A stretch of 64,000 nucleotides of DNA from Methanococcoides sp. AM1 (GTDB taxonomy: Archaea; Halobacteriota; Methanosarcinia; Methanosarcinales; Methanosarcinaceae), in NCBI RefSeq assembly GCF_900774055.1, contig NZ_CAAGSW010000003.1, forward strand, positions 124,001-188,000, read 5' to 3'. Of the stretch, positions 54,482 through 63,534 are shown piece after piece. Under the pieces are notes generated by a model. That model saw nothing but the letters and a program-made list of their open reading frames with translations, did not search any database and was not told where the DNA came from. The first letter of the stretch is position 1; the number at the start of each line of letters is the position of its first letter. The position numbers and the translations under genes were made by a program.

Positions 54482-55666
54482 TTATACGAATCCCGGGGCT
54501 GACGAGAACAGGGACCATCGCCTATAACCCATAGCTTTGCGAACCCTCTGCAGGGCAAGATCAACAGCAGCTTCCCTGGGAAGTACACCTTTGCTTGCCG
54601 ATTCTTTCAACACCAGTCTGGTATTGGCACGCACCTTCTCTTCTATGGCCTGAAGTGCTGCACATTCACTGGCTCCCTCATACTCCGTAGCAGCGCAGAT
54701 CACCCCGCCTGCATTGGCAATGAAGTCCGGAACGCAGATCACTCCTTTTTCATGAAGATATTTTTCCGCACCAGGAGTGATGGGGATGTTGGCACCCTCG
54801 ACGACAAGCTTTGTTCTCAGACGGTGGACATTGTTCTCATTCAGAACATCCTGACGAGCTGCCGGGATCCAGATGTCACAATCAATGTCTATAACTGCAT
54901 CACGCTCAAGCTTCTTCCCACCAGGATAATCCATCACACTTCCTCCGGCTTCTTTCAAAGCTATCAATACATCAACATCAAGCCCTGCAGGGTTATAGAT
55001 GGTACCAAGGGAATCTGCCACAGCCACCACTAAGGCGCCCTTTTCTGTAAGGAAGCGGGCTGCATTCTTACCCACTGCACCAAATCCCTGAACTACAATT
55101 CGAGCTCCTTCAAGCTGGAAGTCACAGAACTCAAGGGCGACTTCTGTGGAATGCCTTAGACCCCATCCGGTAGCCCCGATCTCGTCTAAGGGGATCCCGC
55201 CGATAACTCTGGGAAGTCCCACCGCTCTGCCGTTCTCATCTTTCACAGAGGCCATGCAGTCCTCATCCGTACCCATGTCAGGAGCAAAGATGTACTCCTT
55301 AATTTCCCTTAGCGAGGAAGCCAGGGCTCTCATAAGTTCGACCTTTTTTTCCGGCGCCATCTTCGGGTCACCATAGACAACAGCCTTTCCCCCTCCATAG
55401 GGAAGACCTGCAGCTGCATTCTTCAACGTCATGGCCCTTGCCAGACGGAAACATTCCTCTGTGCTAACATCCGGCGCCATACGTACTCCTCCAATTGAAG
55501 GTCCGGCCGCCACATTATCTACTACCAGCACAGCTTTCAATCCAACAGACGGTTCATATATATGGATGATCTTGCTCGGTCCAAGCTCATCCGCAAATCG
55601 AAAGATATCTTCCGTATCAACCCCTCCCTTAAAAGTCTCCTGATCCACAAGATCGCAGGACATCAT
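54482..55666 (-). CDS. Glu/Leu/Phe/Val dehydrogenase family protein
   Basis: 394 residues of the amino acid dehydrogenase family. The substrate Lys lies in GLPYGGGKAVV, the catalytic Asp region is APDMGTDEDCMA, and the Rossmann motif is VVQGFGAVGKNAARFL. It interconverts an amino acid and a 2-oxoacid with NAD(P). It could be glutamate dehydrogenase or one acting on branched or aromatic amino acids; length and motifs do not decide. GGAGAGAG precedes the start. It lies 62 bases downstream of the acyl-CoA synthetase on the same strand. Confidence 0.9.
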   Translation of the reverse strand: MMSCDLVDQETFKGGVDTEDIFRFADELGPSKIIHIYEPSVGLKAVLVVDNVAAGPSIGGVRMAPDVSTEECFRLARAMTLKNAAAGLPYGGGKAVVYGDPKMAPEKKVELMRALASSLREIKEYIFAPDMGTDEDCMASVKDENGRAVGLPRVIGGIPLDEIGATGWGLRHSTEVALEFCDFQLEGARIVVQGFGAVGKNAARFLTEKGALVVAVADSLGTIYNPAGLDVDVLIALKEAGGSVMDYPGGKKLERDAVIDIDCDIWIPAARQDVLNENNVHRLRTKLVVEGANIPITPGAEKYLHEKGVICVPDFIANAGGVICAATEYEGASECAALQAIEEKVRANTRLVLKESASKGVLPREAAVDLALQRVRKAMGYRRWSLFSSAPGFV

Positions 55667-55728
55667 ATTGTATTTTCTCTCTCCTGAATAATAATATTTG
55701 CCGATAGACCGCCTTTTTGATCTTTATT

Positions 55729-57402
55729 TCAATCAGCTCTTTGCCACAGCCCCTTTTCCTTTAGCTTTTTGATCACATCCATTTTTGTCTCGAACTCGGT
55801 GACCCTGAGTTCTTTGCGCTTGATCTTTCCACTGATGGTCTTTGGTAGTTCCCTTAAAAATTCGATATCCCTTGGATATTTGTAGGGAGCAGTCACCTTT
55901 TTGACGTGCTTCTGGATATCCTTAATAAGTTCTTCAGATGGCTCGAATCCCTTCCTCAGGACAACAAAGACCTTAACAACCTCTCCTCTTATTGGGTCCG
56001 GACTCGGGATCATCGCCGATTCAAGGACGGCTTCATGAGAATTTACCGCACTTTCAACCTCAAATGGACCGATCCTGTAACCCGAGCTTATACATATATC
56101 ATCAGTCCTTGATTCGAACCATATGTATCCGTCCTCATCCAGCATTGCAAGGTCACCGGTCAGATACCAGTTTCCAACGAAGCATTCTGCTGTTTTTTCA
56201 GGCTTGTTGTGATATCCTTTGAAAAGCATCGGATGGTCCTTCAATACAGCAATTGTTCCCTTTTCGCCTGAGGGTAATTTTTCACCTGTATCGGGATCGA
56301 CAATTGCCCCTTCGACACCGGGTGTGAACCTGCCCATGGATCCGGGCTTTATTTCCATTCCGGGCAGGGTGCAGGCAATGACACAGGTTTCAGTTTGTCC
56401 GTATCCCTCTCTCACAGATACCCCGAACTTTTCATCGAAGAAATTAACGATTCCCGGTGTGCAGGGCTCACCTGCAGTTAAGATTACCTTCAGTTCCGTC
56501 AGGTCGTATCTCTGGTCCGCATCTTCGATCGTTGCCATGGCCCTGAGTTCCGTTGGAGTAAGACATGCCTTATTTATCTTCCATCTATCAAGCAGTTCAA
56601 ACCATTTTTCAGGCTCAAATCTTCCCGAGTAATGAAAGTTGGTAGCTCCTGCATTTAGAACAGCACCGAACGGTCCCCAATACCATTTTGCCCAACCTGG
56701 TTCTGTTGTTGCCCAGCATAGCTCGTCAGATCGTGTATTCCACCAATAATATCGATTTAGCCTGTCGAAGCAGTACATCAATGAATGGGTATGCAACACA
56801 CCCTTTGGTGCACCTGTGGTCCCGGAGGTGTAATTGATGGCCAAAAGATCACTTGCATTAAGTGGTTCGATCTTCAGGTCTGTCGATGCAGAACAGATTT
56901 CCTATTCATAGTTTCTCCATCCTTCCCTCTGACCTGAAAAGAAAAGGTTGATTTTCGGGATTCTATCCTTTATTGCATCTACCTCATCAGCAACTGCCGG
57001 ATCATTTGTTACCAAAGCCTTTACTCCGGCATCCAGTATCCTGTAGTCTATATCCCTGCTTTTGAGCATGATCGTACCGGGAACGACAACGCCACCTATG
57101 GCCCATATCCCGATACTCGCAACATAAACATCCGTTCCCCTGGGAAGTATTACCAGCACCCGGTCACCTTTATGGACACCCGAACCCTGAAGGACATTTC
57201 CAAATCTCATTGTATTGTCCCAGACTTCCCAGTACGCTGCTTTCTCGATCTTTCCGTCCGGATGCTCGGTAACTGCCATCAACTTTGTTCTATCCGTTGC
57301 CCATTCCTTTATGGTATTAACAAAATTGTAATCTTCAGGAACATCCCAATTGAATTTCCTTCTCTCTTTTTCATAGTCGAATGCTGCCTTTTCCTTCCCC
57401 AT
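55729..57402 (-). CDS. AMP-forming acyl-CoA synthetase with in-frame TAG (possible pyrrolysine) at codon 167
   Basis: One open frame of 558 codons (557 residues plus TGA) broken only by TAG at 56902-56904. Before it: N-terminal acyl-CoA synthetase segment (FNWDVPEDYNFVN, YWEVWDNTMRFGNVL, GDRVLVILPRGTDVYV) ending GWRNYE. After it: EICSAS, then the P-loop NYTSGTTGAPKG (190-201), YGQTETCV, YLTGDLAMLDEDGYIWF and the catalytic Lys in KTISGKIKRKELR. Read through, the length fits medium-chain acyl-CoA synthetases. The site falls in a variable surface-like loop. With no other lesion and no TAG stops elsewhere in the window, UAG decoding as pyrrolysine is plausible; a recent nonsense mutation is the alternative. 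GGGGAG supports the start. Likely role: acid + CoA + ATP to acyl-CoA. Confidence 0.8.
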
Positions 57403-57468
57403 TTAATTCTCCCCTTTTGGTGGGTATGCTCATCCAAAATATGAATTCCTATCTTTCTTTTCTTCTTC

Positions 57469-57981
57469 TTATCTGTCTTGCCGGAATCTCGTGGCAATCC
57501 TATCAGGCAGATCTTCCCGATTAACTTCATCAACTGTCAGGACCTCGAAGTCCTCCCTTATCCTCTGTGCCAGTGGATGCTTGCTCGATCTATGAAGCAC
57601 AGTAAGTATTGACCTGTCCGAATCAAGCGCCTCCTCAACGGCCCGGATGAAGTTCTCTGACTTGAGCTCCATGGGCCCGACCTCATCTATGATCACAAGA
57701 TCACAACCAAGGGCATCCCTGATCGCCTCTGCACCTATGCCGTCAAGGTCTTCAAGGTTCACATGATATTTTCCCAGCTTCGGACCGTTGCATTTGACAT
57801 GGCTTAGGATACCTTTCCTGCCTGTATCTATATCCTCTATCGAAAATCCCTGGCGTTTGCCGTCCACACGCATCTCTGCGGCCCGGATACCACAGGCTTT
57901 TAGATCAAGTTTCTCCACAACCCTTGCCAATACCGTTGATTTTCCCACACCGGGTTTTCCTGTTACCGCTATTCGAAGCAT
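57469..57981 (-). CDS. THEP1 family nucleoside-triphosphatase
   Basis: 170 residues, with the Walker A motif TGKPGVGKSTVLARV at the N-terminus and the Walker B region LVIIDEVGPMELKS, as in the THEP1/NTPase family that hydrolyses several NTPs in vitro. The cell role is unknown. It is 66 bases upstream of the acyl-CoA synthetase on the same strand and may be co-transcribed. Confidence 0.92.
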   Translation of the reverse strand: MLRIAVTGKPGVGKSTVLARVVEKLDLKACGIRAAEMRVDGKRQGFSIEDIDTGRKGILSHVKCNGPKLGKYHVNLEDLDGIGAEAIRDALGCDLVIIDEVGPMELKSENFIRAVEEALDSDRSILTVLHRSSKHPLAQRIREDFEVLTVDEVNREDLPDRIATRFRQDR

Positions 57982-58574
57982 CCGGTTTTCTCCCCTATAT
58001 AAAGATGGATCGGGTGGTATTTAAGTTGAATTGGTTTTTGATTAGTCATTAATTTTAGGTGTATTTATCTGCTTTATCGCGCAGATTCTGGCATATCTTC
58101 TTGTGGGATTCATTTCTGTTTTCTCTCAAGAATCCCAACCTCTCCACCAAACTTATACTTAAGATGTTACCTGTGTTGCATAATTGGGCAATTGGGTCTA
58201 CAAATCATTTGCATAATCAACTTTTGAAATGTTTCATCAAAGCATTAAAATAATTTTAGATTTCAGGGAGAAGACTGCTGCCGGGACGGCAATAAGCAGA
58301 TTCCTTCTTGACACCACATTCGATGAGACGATGTTTTTGATAGCCATCATTTCGTTGTCATATGAAATACCGATAGTGCCAGCAGAAGCTTAAATGTTCC
58401 TGATAGGAACGGAAACGATTGCATAGGGGATATGCAGCATTGGGATTATGACTACGATATGAATAACAGCAGATACTAACATGAGCAATCTGACAACAAG
58501 GAGTAGTGGGAGTTCCAGAAGATATAATGGATTAAATTGTGTCATTCATAGCTCTAGCAGTTCTAAGTCAAATT
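57982..58574. other. Long intergenic region without a recognised gene
   Basis: 593 bases between yggS (stop 58575, minus) and THEP1 (start 57981, minus). On the minus strand around 58190-58370 a frame reads GISYDNEMMAIKNIVSSN and VVSRRNLLIAVPAAVFSLKS before a stop; it looks like decayed coding sequence but no family is recognised, and stops interrupt it on both sides. The rest shows no feature. Confidence 0.3.
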
Positions 58575-59225
58575 TTAGTATATTCTGTTCCCGAATATTG
58601 CAGAACCAACACGCACCATCGTAGCTCCTTCCTCGATGGCTATCCTGTAGTCATTGGACATTCCCATTGATAGTTCCTGGATGTCTATATTGTCCTGATC
58701 TACCTGCTTCATTTCATCAAAAAGTGCTTTCATCTTCTTGAAATATGAACGTGTTTGCTCAGGTGATACGTAAGGGGGTATGCACATTAGTCCTTTCACA
58801 TCAACATTTTTGAGTGAATGGATCTCTGTTAGCACCTGTCCGATCTCATCGGACCCAAAACCGAATTTTTGTGGCTCGTTGCCAATATTTATCTGAAGGA
58901 AGACCTTCTGTACCTTGTCAATGTCTTTGGCTTTCTTATCAATGTCCTGTATCAACTTCAGTGAGTCAACCGATTGGATCACATCAAAGTGGTGAACGGC
59001 TTTTTTAACCTTGTTTGTCTGTAAATGTCCTATTAGGTGCTTTTCACAGGGCAGGATCTCATCACATTTGTCCTCGAATTCCTGAACTCTGTTCTCCCCT
59101 ATGATGGTGGCTCCGGCTTTGATGGATTCATTTATCCTGTCAGGGTCTATCGTCTTTGTGACGGAGACAAGTTTTATGCTTCCAAGTTCCTTAAGGATCA
59201 TCTTTACATTTTCATCGACTGTCAT
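58575..59225 (-). CDS. YggS-type pyridoxal phosphate homeostasis protein
   Basis: 216 residues of the YggS/PROSC family, a PLP-binding TIM barrel without known enzyme activity. The PLP lysine lies in LVSVTKTIDPD; GENRVQEFEDK, LIGHLQTNKVKKA, INIGNEPQKFGF and LSMGMSNDYRIAIEEGATMVRVGSAIFG are family marks. It balances free PLP in the cell. It stands alone. Confidence 0.94.
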   Translation of the reverse strand: MTVDENVKMILKELGSIKLVSVTKTIDPDRINESIKAGATIIGENRVQEFEDKCDEILPCEKHLIGHLQTNKVKKAVHHFDVIQSVDSLKLIQDIDKKAKDIDKVQKVFLQINIGNEPQKFGFGSDEIGQVLTEIHSLKNVDVKGLMCIPPYVSPEQTRSYFKKMKALFDEMKQVDQDNIDIQELSMGMSNDYRIAIEEGATMVRVGSAIFGNRIY

Positions 59226-59664
59226 TTAAGTTCCCAATACGATTTTTATTCAAGATATAATGCATTTAAGAGGTTAATTTGCGGTCTATATTGACTAAGT
59301 ACAATGAATTTTATATAAAACGTTCGTTTGGTTCTGCGGGCTTCTTCATGTAATACTAAGTAACCTTCGAGAACTTTATTTTCATCGATTTAGCATATAA
59401 TCATGGACTGCTCCATTGATATTCAGTAAATCTCAGATAGCTTCGAAATATAATTTTGATGATTTTTGCTTTTACTCTTTAATTTTATACTCGTTATAAG
59501 AATGCTCACATAAAAAAGAATATATGTGATAATGTAAATCTTCTTTATGGGTTTGGGAATGCTGAAATGAAATTCTCTTATCTGGATCAGCTGTAAGCCG
59601 GGGGCTTTGGCTGTGATTAGTTAAATCGATAAAATGTACGTAAGTGAATGGGGAGTGTTAAGAA
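59226..59664. other. Intergenic region with promoter-like and inverted repeat sequences
   Basis: 439 AT-rich bases between the divergent yggS and DUF3303 genes. TCACATA (59506-59512) and TATGTGA (59523-59529) form a 7-bp inverted repeat. GGGGAG precedes the ATG at 59665. No gene is seen. Confidence 0.35.
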
Positions 59665-59934
59665 ATGTTGTTCATAGATATAGTCACATGGGATCCAAAG
59701 GATAGTAAAGAAGTAGAAGAGCGTTATTCAACCTGGGAATTTCCGGAAGGAATTAAGGTAATAGGAGAATGGATCGACCTGTCAAGCTGCAGGACCGTTC
59801 TGATATATGATGCAGAGAATGCAGAAGCTTATGCAGCTGCCACTTTCCCCTGGAGGGATATATTCTATTTCGATAGCTTCCCAGTAATGGAAGCAAGTGA
59901 AGTTATGAAATTCATGACCGAGCATATGGATTGA
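59665..59934 (+). CDS. DUF3303-like small protein
   Basis: 89 residues (MLFIDIVTWDPKDSKEVEER, GIKVIGEWIDLSSCRTVLIY, AYAAATFPWRDIFYFDSFPV), matching the small ferredoxin-like alpha/beta DUF3303 family common in methanogens. The family has no known function. GGGGAG supports the start. Confidence 0.8.
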   Translation: MLFIDIVTWDPKDSKEVEERYSTWEFPEGIKVIGEWIDLSSCRTVLIYDAENAEAYAAATFPWRDIFYFDSFPVMEASEVMKFMTEHMD

Positions 59935-60109
59935 TCACTCAGGAAATTGATAAACCGAAGTTTTCAGTTTTCATCATTTAGTTCCTTTTTTCCATTTTTT
60001 CATATTTGAAAACCTACAATTAAAATGGACCTTTGTACCAACAAGTATAAAGGCAACCTTTAACTCAATAGATTTTAATAATTATTAAAAGCTACGAAAG
60101 GTAGAAATT

Positions 60110-60427
60110 ATGGAATGGATATACTTACTAATTGCAGGAATATTTGAAACTGGATGGGCAGTTGGATTAAAATATAGTGATGGTTTAACAAAGTTTTATC
60201 CAGTGGTATTTACAGTAGTTACTTTAATTTTAAGCATGTATCTATTGGAAAAAGCTTTGAGAACATTGCCTGTTGGAACAGCCTATGCGGTCTGGACAGG
60301 CATTGGGATCATTGGGACGACAGTATTGGGAATTTTCCTTTTTAATGAATCAATGAATATGACCAGGCTCTTCTTTATCGGATTAATTGCTGTTGGAATT
60401 GGTGGATTAAAACTGGTATCCGCTTGA
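60110..60427 (+). CDS. SMR family exporter, SugE/Gdx type
   Basis: 105 residues with four membrane helices. The central glutamate is Glu13 (AGIFETGWAVGLKYSDG), and the SugE/Gdx-type LKYSDGLTKFYP distinguishes it from EmrE-like pumps. Characterised Gdx proteins export guanidinium in exchange for protons. No guanidine riboswitch is recognisable upstream. The regulator gene follows after about 50 bases, so they probably form an operon. Confidence 0.92.
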   Translation: MEWIYLLIAGIFETGWAVGLKYSDGLTKFYPVVFTVVTLILSMYLLEKALRTLPVGTAYAVWTGIGIIGTTVLGIFLFNESMNMTRLFFIGLIAVGIGGLKLVSA

Positions 60428-60479
60428 TCATGCATTTCCCAATCTTTAATAGAAATAATCTGATATATAAGTGAGAAAA

Positions 60480-60968
60480 ATGACTGACATTGAAGAAAAG
60501 ATAATTGACATTGGTCATGAGATCTTTAGAGGCTATGGAGTTGATGATTCCACTGCACAGATCTTATCGATACTTAACTTTGAACCCAATGAAATAAGTA
60601 TGGAGGAACTGGTACAGAGGACCGGATATAGCCTTGCTTCTATCAGCCTTAAGATAAAGAATATTGAACATTTCTGGGGTATAAAGCGGATACACAAACC
60701 CGGATCTCGCAAGACATATCTGCATATGGAAAAGAATCTGTTGGATGCCTTTGCTATACAGATCAGGAATGGTTTTGAAACTGAATTAGACATTGCAAAA
60801 GAAAAGATAACTCCTCTTATAGAAGAGTATGGAGACCATGCCAATACTGAAGAGCAAAAAATAAAACTCCAAACGTATGAGAACTATCTCTTAGAGATCA
60901 ATAAGTTTGAAGAATTGATCCATCATATATATGATCGAATAGATCACTTAAAAAAGAAGCAGATTTAA
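60480..60968 (+). CDS. GbsR/MarR-like winged-helix regulator
   Basis: 162 residues from ATG 60480 (GTGAG just upstream; GTG 60471 is the alternative). The HTH region is ISMEELVQRTGYSLASISLK with a following wing (KIKNIEHFWGIKRIHKPGSR), as in GbsR-type transcription factors that control osmolyte or exporter genes. The C-terminal half is helical and probably dimerises. Because it lies just behind the SMR exporter gene, that exporter is a likely target. Confidence 0.85.
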   Translation: MTDIEEKIIDIGHEIFRGYGVDDSTAQILSILNFEPNEISMEELVQRTGYSLASISLKIKNIEHFWGIKRIHKPGSRKTYLHMEKNLLDAFAIQIRNGFETELDIAKEKITPLIEEYGDHANTEEQKIKLQTYENYLLEINKFEELIHHIYDRIDHLKKKQI

Positions 60969-61221
60969 GCTGTTACTTGCTTTTTCCAATACCTTTTTTG
61001 CATTAATTCAATTTTTAGAGATATGGTACTTCTATATCATTCTCTAATTAGAGGAACTATTTGGTATCTTGATAGCTCTAATTCTTATGCCAATTAGTCT
61101 GGTTCAGATCGTTAAGGGGAAGTAAGTTTTTCTCCTTTCTTTTTTAATTTAAATCACTTCATTAAAGGCATAAGTACCACTCTTTATTTACTTTTAAAGT
61201 AATTCTTATTAGGGGGATTAT

Positions 61222-61557
61222 GTGGATACATATATAATCGTAGAGTTTATCTTAAGGATAATCGCAAGCTTATTCACGATCGTAGGAAGTATTTTAATAA
61301 CGTATGGTGGCTTGAGATCAATTTATAAAGTAATCATGCTTGAGATCTTTAAGGAACCATATGAATATAATGGGATCCGAAGAGACCTAACTAATAAAAT
61401 AATATTCGGACTCGAATTTTACATAGCAGCCGATATTCTTGAGACGGTGTTAGCTCCAACAACTGAAGAGCTTATACTTTTGGGTGCAGTCGTAGGTATC
61501 AGGACTGTTCTGGGATATTTCCTGGGTAAAGAAGCACAAGAGTATCAGTTAGATTGA
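61222..61557 (+). CDS. DUF1622 membrane protein
   Basis: 111 residues from a GTG start behind AGGGGGAT. Two or three membrane helices with the DUF1622 layout (ILITYGGLRSIYKVI, RRDLTNKIIFGLEFYIAADI, VVGIRTVLGYFLGKEAQE). The family is widespread and uncharacterised. It stands alone. Confidence 0.9.
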   Translation: MDTYIIVEFILRIIASLFTIVGSILITYGGLRSIYKVIMLEIFKEPYEYNGIRRDLTNKIIFGLEFYIAADILETVLAPTTEELILLGAVVGIRTVLGYFLGKEAQEYQLD

Positions 61558-61653
61558 ATCAATATGATGATTTAAAATCAATGATTTGGTAGTATCGATC
61601 ATTGAATGCATAACAAATACATATGTTTGTTTTAACTGTTGAAGTGATTCATT

Positions 61654-62505
61654 ATGCAAGAAAACGCCCTTTCAATGAAAGAGATCGAGGATCTGGGTTA
61701 CTATGATTTCATGAGCCACCTTGGTGTGCCGTATTTTCATGTGGGTGGCTTAACATCGACAGAACGATTGGCTGAACTGTGCCGGATCAACAAGGACAGC
61801 AAGGTACTGATGGTTGGATGTGGTACAGGATTTAGTGCGTGTTTTGTAGCTCAAAGCTTTGGTTGTTCTGTTGTTGGTGTCGATATTGCGGAGGTTTCCA
61901 TCAGGAAGGCAAAGGAGCGGGCAGAGGCATTAGGTCTTGGTGAGAGGGTGGAATTCCGCATGGGTGATGCCTACGACCTGCCCTTTGAGCCTGATACTTT
62001 TGATGTGGTGATCACCGAGTTCGTGTCACAGTTCCTTGATGCGAACAGGGCATTCAGGGAATTCGTACGCGTGTTAAAACCCGGAGGAATGGTTGGGATC
62101 AATGAGATGTATAGGGATAGGAATATCCCTCAAGCCTCAGAGGAAGAGATCATGGAAGCTGAACGCATCTTTGGTGAGATCACACAATTGCCTTTTTCAC
62201 TCCCCTCGTCTGAAGATTGGGGGCAGTGGCTTCAAAATGCGGAATTAAGCGATGTCCAGGTGCACAAAAATAAAGTCTCTGTGAGTGTAAAGGATCTAAA
62301 ACTGATGAGCAAATCAATGGGCGGTTTCGGAAAATTTGCCCGGCTGTTCATGAGCTTGATGGTAGGAATGACCAGATATACATTAGCAAGCAAGAAGATC
62401 AGGAACAGGTTCCGGCAACTTAGTAAAGGTAAAAGGATCCTGATGAGAAATAGATCTACTTCGAAGCATGTGGGTTACGTTCTTGCTGTTGGCAGGAAGG
62501 TCTAA
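61654..62505 (+). CDS. Class I SAM-dependent methyltransferase
   Basis: 283 residues. The SAM-binding loop is VLMVGCGTGFSACFVA, the acidic ribose ligand is in VVGVDIAEVS, and GDAYDLPFEPDTFDVV and RVLKPGGMVGINEM complete the fold, in the UbiE/methyltransferase-11 style. The extra C-terminal ~80 residues are basic and helical. The substrate is not known. GAAGTGA precedes the start. Confidence 0.88.
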   Translation: MQENALSMKEIEDLGYYDFMSHLGVPYFHVGGLTSTERLAELCRINKDSKVLMVGCGTGFSACFVAQSFGCSVVGVDIAEVSIRKAKERAEALGLGERVEFRMGDAYDLPFEPDTFDVVITEFVSQFLDANRAFREFVRVLKPGGMVGINEMYRDRNIPQASEEEIMEAERIFGEITQLPFSLPSSEDWGQWLQNAELSDVQVHKNKVSVSVKDLKLMSKSMGGFGKFARLFMSLMVGMTRYTLASKKIRNRFRQLSKGKRILMRNRSTSKHVGYVLAVGRKV

Positions 62506-62528
62506 AAATCAAATATGTTGAATTCTAA

Positions 62529-63386
62529 TTAATTGCTAAGTTCCCCGGAACCACTGAGCTCCAGGATGTTTTCCTCAAACCATGCGAGTTCCTTTATCGT
62601 CTTTGCCAGACATGCGACAAGCCATTCCTTTAGAAGTGTTCTCTCTCCAAGCATTCTACTTGTTTCGCTTATCTCACCGTGCAGCCAGGCATTCAGCTCC
62701 ATGACATAATGCAGTGCCATTATTTGGTGTTCTTCATCATGAGAACTACATCCTTCAAAGTCAGGTGATGGCTTTAGTTCTCCTATGGCTTCAATCGTCT
62801 TTTTGATATTTTCAGGGAATGCATAATGGCAAATGTCGGTTCGATCGATCTGGTAAATGAGGGATTCGAACTGTTCCTCTAATGCTTTTCGTTCTGTCTC
62901 TAAATACAGGAGCCTGTCAAGCAGCGCTGAAACGAGTGCTTCCTTGTGTTTGCTTCTTTCTCCCAGAGAGCTATATACTTCCTCGAAAAGCTTTTCGGGA
63001 ATACCTCGAGGATCTTCTTCTGGTGGCTTCTCTCCCGAGAGCCATGTCTGCAGTACCCAGATATATTCCTGTCCTTTCCGACTCCTCCCTGTCTTGTCTG
63101 CACGCCAGGCATTTTCTCCACATCTAGGGTGTGCACTGCCAATTGAGTCGGGATTAATGTCAATCTCCATCCTTCCAATGGATTCTATTATTCGCAGGAC
63201 ATGATGCTTAAATTTAAAATGGCAGATTTCCAGCCGGGTGATCAGGTTGCGGATGTCTTGTGCTACCTGTGGAAGGCTGCCTATGCGCTGCTCCAGCCGG
63301 TAGATCTCTATTATTTCGAAGTCCGGCTGCTCAAATCCGATATTTGCCCATGGCTCCAGCGGGATTTCTTCTGATCGTTTGTCCAT
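62529..63386 (-). CDS. Unknown protein made of two diverged copies of one domain
   Basis: 285 residues. Residues about 42-170 (RLEICHFKFKHHVLRIIESI, then LGERSKHKEALVSALLDRLL) and about 188-275 (DRTDICHYAFPENIKKTIEA, then LGERTLLKEWLVACLAKTIK) align, each with ICH-x-x-F, an IEsIG/IEAIG helix end, a WLxGE segment and LGER followed by a Leu-rich helix. The protein is mostly helical, without signal peptide or membrane segments. I do not recognise the family. Histidines, cysteines and glutamates in the repeats could bind a metal. Confidence 0.65.
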   Translation of the reverse strand: MDKRSEEIPLEPWANIGFEQPDFEIIEIYRLEQRIGSLPQVAQDIRNLITRLEICHFKFKHHVLRIIESIGRMEIDINPDSIGSAHPRCGENAWRADKTGRSRKGQEYIWVLQTWLSGEKPPEEDPRGIPEKLFEEVYSSLGERSKHKEALVSALLDRLLYLETERKALEEQFESLIYQIDRTDICHYAFPENIKKTIEAIGELKPSPDFEGCSSHDEEHQIMALHYVMELNAWLHGEISETSRMLGERTLLKEWLVACLAKTIKELAWFEENILELSGSGELSN

Positions 63387-63534
63387 TAGAAGTAATTAGA
63401 ATTTGATCATGAATAGTTCTTTTGATTGTGTTTGGATGTGTACTGCTTTTTGTCAGTTTCATAGCTTCTATATTCATCTATATCTGGATATTTGGTGTCA
63501 TAAACTAATTGTAGCTATACGTTAATTACTTTTT

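Noticed and set aside
59940-60109. Possible guanidine riboswitch before the SMR gene
   Set aside because: No ykkC-like or other guanidine aptamer motifs could be seen in this AT-rich leader.
61057-61130. Hydrophobic reading ending LIALILMPISLVQIVKGK before the DUF1622 gene
   Set aside because: No usable start codon and too short to support as a gene.
63422-63508. 28-codon hydrophobic frame (LIVFGCVLLFVSFIASIFIY...) just before the YihY gene
   Set aside because: It reads like a membrane helix, but the only start is TTG and no ribosome binding site is present; possibly a relic.
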